This document shows, piece by piece, positions 32,664 to 38,279 of a DNA stretch of 38,279 bases. Location of the stretch: assembly GCF_001591565.1 (NCBI RefSeq), contig NZ_BCVD01000024.1, forward strand, positions 1 to 38,279. The letters are read 5' to 3'. Source of the stretch: Priestia flexa NBRC 15715 (GTDB taxonomy: Bacteria; Bacillota; Bacilli; Bacillales; Bacillaceae_H). The stretch's first letter is position 1. Each line of letters starts with the position of its first letter. Both the position numbers and the translations under genes were made by a program. The notes beneath the pieces were generated by a model. The model saw only the letters and a program-made list of their open reading frames with translations, did no database searches and was not told the origin of the DNA.

Positions 32664-33107
32664 TTACGATCCAGTATACACACTGTCACACGTATTCGGC
32701 TGCGGCTCGTAGTAGCAGTGGTTTTTATATTGACCTGCAAATGGCTGGCCGTACCAAGTTGGAGGACACGGACCGTATGGGTTAAAATACCAAAGCGCAT
32801 ATTTTGCAGGATACTCACGCCAAAAATCAAGCGTTTTCTTGGCTAATCTTTTCTCTGTACTTCTTGCTCGTTGATAAAAAGCATTCCCTTTTTGAACAGC
32901 TTCAAAGGAATAGTTACCTCCTTGCACTTGATAAATAACCTGCGGAATTGTTCGTAGACCTTTAAAGTCAAGGCAATTCGCTTTTACTCGGTTTACAATG
33001 ACATTTCCAACGTATAACATTCCTTGCTGTCCTTCACCTTCTGCTTCCGCTCGTATCATTCTAGCCATTAATGCAACGTCTGAATCCTTATACTGAACTC
33101 TTGGCAT
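32664..33107 (-). CDS. cwlJ: CwlJ-like spore cortex-lytic enzyme
   Basis: A 147-residue protein of the SleB/CwlJ (Hydrolase_2) family, with the short CwlJ form and no signal peptide. MARMIRAEAEGEGQQGMLYVGNVIVNRVKANCLDFKGLRTIPQVIYQ, with the putative catalytic Glu of RAEAEGEG, and WYFNPYGPCPPTWYGQPFAGQYKNHCYYEP are characteristic. CwlJ degrades spore-cortex peptidoglycan during germination, located in the coat through GerQ; no gerQ is near here. B. subtilis carries cwlJ and paralogues, so this could be either. The ATG has GAGGTGAG upstream. Confidence 0.93.
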   Translation of the reverse strand: MPRVQYKDSDVALMARMIRAEAEGEGQQGMLYVGNVIVNRVKANCLDFKGLRTIPQVIYQVQGGNYSFEAVQKGNAFYQRARSTEKRLAKKTLDFWREYPAKYALWYFNPYGPCPPTWYGQPFAGQYKNHCYYEPQPNTCDSVYTGS

Positions 33108-33176
33108 AGTCTCACCTCAATCTATAGTATGAAAAAATGCCAAAATTGATGTTAGCGGACAAGAAAATTGATTTAT

Positions 33177-33953
33177 TTACAAAAAACCACCGTCAGAGTG
33201 AATAATTTGTCCGGTAATCCACGCTGCGTCATTACTAGCTAGAAAGGCAATAAGTTTTGCTGCGTCAGTAGGCGCGCCAATCCTTCCCATTGGAAAGCGA
33301 GGTAGTAAAGTTCGCTTTAACTCTTCATTCATCCAGCCTGTATCGGTTGGACCAGGGTCTACAGCATTTACCGTAATATTTAAAGAAGCAAGTTCAATCG
33401 CGATTGATTTTGTAAATGTAGATACTGCACCTTTTGTTGCGATATATGCAAGGTTTCCTGGTTCAGGTGATTTATCTTGTCCGGATACCATATTAATGAC
33501 TCGCCCACTATGTTTGCCATCCAATCGCCGCGCAAATTCAGCGGTTAAAAGACAGGTGGCTCGAACGTTCACTGCATAGTGATTATCAAGAACTTCTGCA
33601 TTTAGATTCCGGAAGTCTACGTCAATGGAATGAGTGGCATTATTCACCAAAATAGAAGGTGTCCCAAGTCGCTTTTGAACTTCTTCAAGAAGCTGTGCTG
33701 GTGCATCAGGTTTAGATAAATCAAGTGCCAGCGCTTCGCATCTTACGCCATATTTTTTAATTTCGGTTACTAACTCTTTTGACCAACTTGTATCTTCTTC
33801 TTCAAAATAGTCCATTTGTCGATCATAAGGAGACCAGTGAGTAAAGAAGATATCTGCCCCCACTTTGGCTAGCTCTATACAAATGGCTGAGCCTATCCCT
33901 TTGCTTCGACTTGCTCCTGTTATAACAGCAATTTTGTTTGTTAATTTAGACAT
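33177..33953 (-). CDS. SDR-family oxidoreductase (3-oxoacyl-reductase-like)
   Basis: A 258-residue classical short-chain dehydrogenase. The cofactor loop is VITGASRSKGIGSAICIE, with an unusual two-residue insertion (SK) before GIG as in some FabG-like proteins. Next come LVNNATHSID (NNAG position, Thr for Gly), NMVSGQDKS (catalytic Ser), YIATKGA (YxxxK) and the C-terminal DGGFL. Substrate unknown. The ATG at 33953 has AAGGAG upstream; the longer frame to 33980 would add nine residues over that site. It lies downstream of helD, beyond a terminator. Confidence 0.9.
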   Translation of the reverse strand: MSKLTNKIAVITGASRSKGIGSAICIELAKVGADIFFTHWSPYDRQMDYFEEEDTSWSKELVTEIKKYGVRCEALALDLSKPDAPAQLLEEVQKRLGTPSILVNNATHSIDVDFRNLNAEVLDNHYAVNVRATCLLTAEFARRLDGKHSGRVINMVSGQDKSPEPGNLAYIATKGAVSTFTKSIAIELASLNITVNAVDPGPTDTGWMNEELKRTLLPRFPMGRIGAPTDAAKLIAFLASNDAAWITGQIIHSDGGFL

Positions 33954-34015
33954 ATTTGCATCTCCTTGCGGACGCGCCAACCAACGTACGATTGGAGATA
34001 TGGACTAACAAAAAA

Positions 34016-34039
34016 AGCAGATGCTAATAGGCACCCGCT
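34016..34039 (-). terminator. Terminator downstream of helD
   Basis: A minus-strand 9-bp stem, AGCGGGTGC / GCATCTGCT (two G-U pairs), six-base loop, followed by a T7 run. It lies about 210 bases after the helD stop and upstream of the SDR gene. Confidence 0.6.
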
Positions 34040-34247
34040 CTTTTGTCTTCTCATACATAAGCTTAGGCGTATCCTATAATGGTAACAATGAAAAACAACC
34101 CTTTCGTAAAAAAAGGGAATTTGTCTATTCATTTTGTTAATTAACCATTATTGAATGCCAGCCATCTGCATTATGCTCCTTCCATATATCTCCATGATAA
34201 TTCCATCATAACCCAATATTTAGAAGAAGTAAATATCTTTTATTGCC

Positions 34248-36584
34248 CTAAGCGTCAAGCGCTCTTTCAAGAAGGGCTTTGTCTAAAAACGGACTTGCTT
34301 TCCCTACGCTGTATAGGTGAAGATCATGCATGGCTCTTGTGCAAGCTGTGTAAAAAGTACGGCGTAAACTTTCTTCAGCGTAGACTTTCTCTGATGCGTT
34401 GTAGATGATAACGGCATCAAATTCAATTCCTTTTGATAAGTACGCAGGAACCACTACTACTCCTTGCTCATACTCAAGAGAGTTGCTTTTTAACAACTTC
34501 AGATCTTTAATGCTAGCTAAAGATAAGTACGCAGATGCGCTTTCTTCTGCAGACTTGCAGATAATCGCAATACTGTGATAACCCTCACTCTTGAATTCAT
34601 CAACCTTTGACGCAATTGCTTGGTGGAGTTCATCATAATCTGGCAGCTGTGTAAGAGCAGGTCGTTTACCTTCGCGCTCAAATGGAACGATTGTTTCTCC
34701 ATTCGGCACAAGCCTTCTCGCCAGCTCAATGATTGGTTTTGTCGATCGATAGCTTCTTGTAATGTTAATCAGTTCCGTTTGCTCTTCACCATAAAGGTTC
34801 GTTAATAGTTTAAAGTCGGCATTTTCACTTGCATGAGCAAAAATGGCCTGGTTGAAATCACCAAGTACTGTCATTCGTGCAGCTGGAAATAAACGTTTTA
34901 AAAACTCAAACTGAAACGGCGAATAGTCCTGCGCTTCATCAATGACGATATGCTTAATAGCGCTGTTTATTTGAAACCCTTCAATGATTTCTTTTAGAAG
35001 TAAAAACGGCGTAGCGTCTTCATAAAAAAGCTTATCTTTCTCTAACGTATCGACCGTGATGTCACAAATGTCAGGCCAATTAGCAGGCGCCTTGTCTTTT
35101 AAGTGTTTCGTTATTTCAAGAGAATTCGTGAACAGCTGTTTGTATATTCCGATAAAATCAATAAACTGCAGCGCTTTAATTTTGCTTCGCAGCGGCTTTA
35201 GCTTTTGACGCACAATCAGCCTTGCAAGCGCTTGTGGTTCCATATCGTAATCAGCGGTGTCTTCTCTTTTAAATCCGCGTTTTTTAGCTAAATACGCATG
35301 TGCTTTATGATAATCTTCATTGCTTAAAAGCTCGATTTCGTCTTGAACCCAAGGCTTTTTGCTTTCGGTTTTTTGAAAGTCAGTTAGCTGCTTCAATAAC
35401 CAATCTCTTAACTTTTCAAGTCGATTATGAAAGCGGAGAGATGTATCAAAATTGTAAAATCGTTCTACCATTCCTTCTGCTGTTACAACTGCTTTCCCTC
35501 TAAACACAACGTCGTTAAATAGCATCCCTTCTGATTCAAGCGATTTTCTGTAGGCTTGAACAGCTTCGAAAAAGCGTGTAGATGCTTTGAAGCGTATGCT
35601 TGCGAGCCTCGATTGATAGAAAGATGTCTTTTTAGCTGTTAAAACATATTCTAACTGTTCATACGGCGTTTCTACTTGAAATGCTTTACTTAAGCGGTGG
35701 TCTAAATACTCTTGAAACGTCACTTGCTGCATATTTTCTTCTCCAAGCTCTGGTAGTACGTTTGAAACATAGCTACTGAACATAGAGTTAGGTGAAAATA
35801 GAATAATTTGATCTGCATTGATGTGATCTCGGTATTTATATAATAAATACGCAATTCGCTGCAGAGCTGCCGAGGTTTTTCCGCTTCCAGCTGCCCCATG
35901 AACAATCAATAACCTTCCTTTATCGTGACGAATAATTTTATTTTGTTCTTTTTGAATTGTCGCAACGATATTATGCATTTGCTTATCCGTACCTTTACCT
36001 AAAACCTGCTGTAAGATTTCATCTCCAATGGTCAAACTTGTATCAAACATGGATTGGATGATCCCGTTACGAATAAGATACTGCCATTTCTTTTCAAGCA
36101 CACCTTGAATCATACCGCCTGGAGTCATGTAATGAGCCGGTCCAGGCTGATAATCATAATAGACGCTTGAAATAGGCGCTCGCCAATCGTAAACCAAAAA
36201 ATCATCTCCAGTTTGATCATTAAGAGCAGCAATTCCAATATAAATGCTCTCAGGAGCTGAATCTCCTTCTTCTGTAAAATCAATACGACCGAAATAAGGA
36301 AGTTCTTTCATCCGATGCAACGTGGATAATCGCTTAGAGGAATGTTTATGTGTACTTTGAGTTACTGATAGCGCCTGAGCTTCCTGACGTAACCCAATAA
36401 TCGTTTCAAGGTAATCATCAAACGTATCCGTATTTACCTTAACCTCATCCCAAAAGTGCTTGCGAATATGAATGACTTCTTCTTTACGCTTTGTCGTCTC
36501 TTCTTCTAGCTTATTTATTTCTTCATTAATTCTTTCCGTAACGTCGTCTACGCGCTTTTGTTCCTGCTGAAGTTCCGAACCCAT
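34248..36584 (-). CDS. helD: HelD, RNA polymerase recycling motor (UvrD-like helicase family)
   Basis: A 778-residue protein like Bacillus HelD. An N-terminal coiled coil (about 1-90; in known HelD structures this arm enters the RNA polymerase secondary channel) and FLVYDWRAPISSVYYDY precede two RecA-like modules. Motif I is HGAAGSGKTSAALQRIAYLLYKY, motif II is IDEAQDYSPFQF, and later come NITRSYRSTKPI (motif IV) and a VVVPAYLSKGIEFDAVII (motif V). HelD uses ATP to pull stalled or idle RNA polymerase off DNA. The ATG at 36584 has AAGGGG eight bases upstream; the TTG at 36593 is less likely. Confidence 0.95.
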   Translation of the reverse strand: MGSELQQEQKRVDDVTERINEEINKLEEETTKRKEEVIHIRKHFWDEVKVNTDTFDDYLETIIGLRQEAQALSVTQSTHKHSSKRLSTLHRMKELPYFGRIDFTEEGDSAPESIYIGIAALNDQTGDDFLVYDWRAPISSVYYDYQPGPAHYMTPGGMIQGVLEKKWQYLIRNGIIQSMFDTSLTIGDEILQQVLGKGTDKQMHNIVATIQKEQNKIIRHDKGRLLIVHGAAGSGKTSAALQRIAYLLYKYRDHINADQIILFSPNSMFSSYVSNVLPELGEENMQQVTFQEYLDHRLSKAFQVETPYEQLEYVLTAKKTSFYQSRLASIRFKASTRFFEAVQAYRKSLESEGMLFNDVVFRGKAVVTAEGMVERFYNFDTSLRFHNRLEKLRDWLLKQLTDFQKTESKKPWVQDEIELLSNEDYHKAHAYLAKKRGFKREDTADYDMEPQALARLIVRQKLKPLRSKIKALQFIDFIGIYKQLFTNSLEITKHLKDKAPANWPDICDITVDTLEKDKLFYEDATPFLLLKEIIEGFQINSAIKHIVIDEAQDYSPFQFEFLKRLFPAARMTVLGDFNQAIFAHASENADFKLLTNLYGEEQTELINITRSYRSTKPIIELARRLVPNGETIVPFEREGKRPALTQLPDYDELHQAIASKVDEFKSEGYHSIAIICKSAEESASAYLSLASIKDLKLLKSNSLEYEQGVVVVPAYLSKGIEFDAVIIYNASEKVYAEESLRRTFYTACTRAMHDLHLYSVGKASPFLDKALLERALDA

Positions 36585-36741
36585 CGCAAACACCCCTTAA
36601 AAAATAGTTGACTAGCGCATCATTTCTATATTATAATTATAGTAGGGAAAATTATAATCGATAACAAATATAGATACGCATCTATACTAATTTATCATGA
36701 AATTGTTTTGTTTTCAAGATGTTCAGCAGAAATATAAATCC

Positions 36742-36776
36742 AAGGATGAGGGTATTGTATACCTTCATCCTTTTTT
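36742..36776 (+). terminator. Strong plus-strand terminator without an evident gene
   Basis: A 14-bp stem, AAGGATGAGGGTAT / ATACCTTCATCCTT (one G-U pair), three-base loop, then six Ts. No plus-strand ORF precedes it after the divergent helD gene, so it may end a small RNA or an untranslated or decayed gene. Confidence 0.75.
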
Positions 36777-36820
36777 AATGCTTTTTTGAGATAAGCAGAA
36801 GCCGTGGTTATGAAGAAGCT

Positions 36821-36940
36821 ATGCTATCATTCTTGATTGGAGTTGGTGCAATTCCGCACCTCTACGGTAAATTGTTAGTTGTTGGAATCTCTTCTTCCGC
36901 TGTTTGTTTATTTGTGATAAAATTCACCAAATGTATATAA
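36821..36940 (+). CDS. Possible small hydrophobic peptide or gene remnant, 39 residues
   Basis: An ATG-started frame, MLSFLIGVGAIPHLYGKLLV and on to VIKFTKCI, with one or two membrane segments. The frame is open further upstream (FEISRSRGYEEA) without a start, and no good ribosome binding site precedes the ATG. It could be the C-terminal remnant of a membrane protein. Confidence 0.3.
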   Translation: MLSFLIGVGAIPHLYGKLLVVGISSSAVCLFVIKFTKCI

Positions 36941-36979
36941 TGATAATCTAGTAAGCTTACGGCAGAAAGGAGAAACTAG

Positions 36980-37363
36980 ATGAAGTTCGTTCTCATATTC
37001 GGCCCACAGGCGGTTGGGAAAATGACGGTAGGACAAGAGTTAGAGAAAAGTACGGGACTGAAGCTGTTTCATAACCATATGACTATTGAGCTTCTTGCTC
37101 CTTTGTTTCAATTCAACGAAGAAATGTGGAGATTAGTAGATTTGTTCCGTAAAGAAATCTTTGAAGCTGTTGCAAAAAGTGACGCAGAAGGTATAATTTT
37201 CACTTATGTATGGGTGTTTGATATGCAAAGCGATTGGGATTTTGTTAAAGAAGTATGCGACATTTTTGAATCAAAATGCGGTACGATATATTTTGTGGAG
37301 CTAGAAGCGGATCTCAACGAAAGAATTGACCGAAACAAATCAATTTCAAATTTAACCCCATAA
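36980..37363 (+). pseudogene. Truncated P-loop nucleotide kinase-like protein
   Basis: A shikimate-kinase-like P-loop protein with AGAAAGGAG upstream. MKFVLIFGPQAVGKMTVGQEL is the Walker A region (an unusual GPQAVGKMT), followed by LFHNHMTIELL and YFVELEADLNERIDRNKS, the start of the lid. Family members have about 175-180 residues; here the frame ends after 127, in ISNLTP, with no lid arginines or C-terminal helix. The lost end coincides with the start of the fragment on the other strand at 37345, so the break looks like a deletion joining two convergent genes. Confidence 0.75.
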
Positions 37364-37479
37364 TATGGCTTAGATGTAGTTGGAATATGAATCCCTTTAA
37401 TTGTGATATTCTCTACTGAATCTATATATAGTTCCAAACCACGGGCAGTCTTAATTACTTTACTACTTAATAAATCCAT
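37345..37479 (-). pseudogene. 5' fragment of an unidentified gene
   Basis: An ATG with AAGGGG upstream opens a frame encoding MDLLSSKVIKTARGLELYID, then SVENITIKGIHIPTTSKPYYGVKFE. After about 45-48 codons the frame enters the antisense of the kinase gene, so the rest of the protein is lost. I do not recognise the protein. Confidence 0.5.
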
Positions 37480-37519
37480 ACTAATTAACCCCTTAGTCGT
37501 ATTAATATCCTTATAATGA

Positions 37520-37559
37520 GAAGGAACGTTAACAATTCTTAAACAGCTAACGTTCCTTC
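37520..37559 (-). terminator. Terminator-like hairpin after the transaldolase gene
   Basis: A 12-bp perfect stem (GAAGGAACGTTA / TAACGTTCCTTC) with a 16-base loop and a moderately T-rich minus-strand tail, 30 bases past the stop. Confidence 0.7.
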
Positions 37560-37588
37560 CATTAAATAAATCGTTTTAGGTAGAGAAA

Positions 37589-38242
37589 TTAGCTCTTAAC
37601 AGCGTTTTTCCAATCAGCTGCAAACTTTTCAATTCCCTGCTCAGTTAAAGGATGTTTCACTAGTTGTTCAATGACAGCATAAGGAATTGTTGCAATATGA
37701 GCTCCAGCAAGCGCTACACGCGTCACATGATCTGGATGTCTGACAGAAGCCGCAATAATTTGCGAATCAATGTTTTGTACGCGGAACAGCTCTGCAATTT
37801 TTGATACAAGGTGGACACCGTCTTCTGAAATATCATCTAAACGTCCTAAGAATGGAGATACATAAGTAGCACCTGCACGCGCTGATAGAAGTGCCTGGTT
37901 CACGGTAAAGATGAGTGTTACATTTGTTTTCACGCCTTTTTTTGAAAGGTAACGTGTTGCTTCCAGGCCAGGGATTGTCATTGGAAGTTTGATTGTAATA
38001 TTTTTATCTCCGCCGTTAATTTTAATTAATTCTTCTGCCTGTGCAATCATTTCTTCTGCAGTTTCAGCATCCGGTGTTACTTCTGCTGAAACTGATTCTA
38101 CTTCAGGTACTATTTTTAGAATTTCTTCAATGCGATCTTCGAACTTTACGCCTTCTTTTGCCACTAAAGATGGGTTTGTTGTCACACCGGATAAAACGCC
38201 TACTTTATATGCTTTTTTAATATCTTCAATGTTTGCTGTATC
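37589..38242 (-). pseudogene. Transaldolase / fructose-6-phosphate aldolase (TalC/FSA), start codons missing
   Basis: About 218 residues of the small transaldolase family. [29 protein letters not shown] (Schiff-base Lys), [12 protein letters not shown] and [14 protein letters not shown] are clear, and the protein otherwise looks intact to the natural C-terminus. It should catalyse transaldolase or fructose-6-phosphate aldolase chemistry in the pentose-phosphate pathway. Family members begin MKFFIDTANIE; here the frame reads [10 protein letters not shown], with an in-frame TAA at 38255-38257 and no ATG or ribosome site. Homology stops exactly before the GAT at 38242. The GTG at 38185 is not a credible start, as it would drop the first strand. 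The cause is outside the window: an insertion or rearrangement, or a sequence join. Confidence 0.8.
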
Positions 38243-38279
38243 ACTAGTGTTGCATTAAAATAATTTCAGTTTTAAAAAC
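38243..38279. other. Foreign-looking sequence at the right edge
   Basis: The 37 bases beyond the transaldolase break do not continue the gene. They start with ACTAGT and are AT-rich. They may be the end of an insertion sequence or other element continuing past the window; nothing further can be seen. Confidence 0.4.

Larger units (their letters stand above)
36585..36979. other. Intergenic region upstream of helD
   Basis: About 395 bases. It holds several TATAAT-type boxes on both strands near 36640-36660, an inverted repeat, TATAGAT-N4-ATCTATA (36669-36686), a plus-strand terminator (36742-36776) with no clear gene before it, and a small hydrophobic ORF. The helD promoter must lie here. Confidence 0.5.

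Noticed and set aside
33941-34132. A 63-codon minus-strand frame between helD and the SDR
   Set aside because: It runs through a terminator hairpin and the SDR ribosome site and has no plausible start signal or protein character.
34151-34408. An 85-codon plus-strand frame overlapping the end of helD
   Set aside because: More than half is antisense to the helD coding region, with no ribosome binding site.
37204-37479. A 91-codon minus-strand frame as a full gene
   Set aside because: Its second half is just the antisense of the kinase gene; only the first ~45 codons look like a genuine protein start.

Overview
The window looks like chromosomal DNA of a low-GC, spore-forming Bacillaceae species, most like the Priestia (Bacillus) megaterium group. 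The basis is AT-rich sequence, strong AGGAGG-type ribosome binding sites, TTG/GTG starts, and Bacillus-type genes: a Spo0H-like sigma factor, CwlJ, HelD, a CIRCE element, an Fbp-like basic protein and DUF4083/DUF3784 proteins. The species is inferred from protein character only. There are no rRNA or tRNA genes, no CRISPR array and no complete transposon. Almost all genes lie on the minus strand in one- to three-gene units separated by clear hairpin terminators.

Layout. 1-4400: the end of a VanW-family surface protein, an AMP-forming acyl-CoA synthetase, an unrecognised protein made of two copies of one domain, and small ORFs. 4400-10300: a P-loop kinase, a P1-family aminopeptidase, a GNAT remnant, and the best-defined system here, a two-gene hen1-pnkp RNA-repair operon (overlapping genes). 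10400-13700: a P450/RraA-like operon with a consensus cre site, then an HSL-type esterase. 13700-15750: small genes (unknown, VOC, DUF3784) and an XRE regulator/membrane-protein pair behind a long inverted repeat. 15800-19100: a LacY/CscB-like sugar:H+ symporter with a cre-like site, an SDR gene broken by a 13-bp tandem duplication, a 35-residue membrane peptide, and an Est30-like carboxylesterase. 19200-24000: htpG behind a perfect CIRCE, a Spo0H-like sigma factor away from the usual sigH locus, a small unknown and a BCS1/FtsH-like AAA+ ATPase. 24000-30700: small regulators and membrane proteins, a MATE exporter with an acyltransferase-3 protein, a zinc-ribbon peptide, a DUF2971 protein, a GNAT enzyme and a NERD-domain protein. 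30800-34000: a LysM amidase, a decayed DMT-exporter/MocR-regulator pair, a CwlJ-like cortex hydrolase and an SDR. 34000-38279: HelD, a truncated P-loop kinase abutting the start of another broken gene, and a TalC/FSA transaldolase whose first codons are missing at the right edge.

Two themes stand out. One is RNA repair: Hen1 should methylate the 2'-OH of a cleaved RNA end and Pnkp should heal and seal it, so the repaired site resists re-cleavage. The other is gene decay: at least seven broken genes show distinct lesions (a 13-bp duplication, reciprocal 5' deletions, reciprocal 3' truncations, loss of N-terminal halves), which marks the stretch as recombinationally active accessory chromosome. 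Several small genes (38, 35 and 49 residues) with good ribosome binding sites would be missed by a length cut-off.
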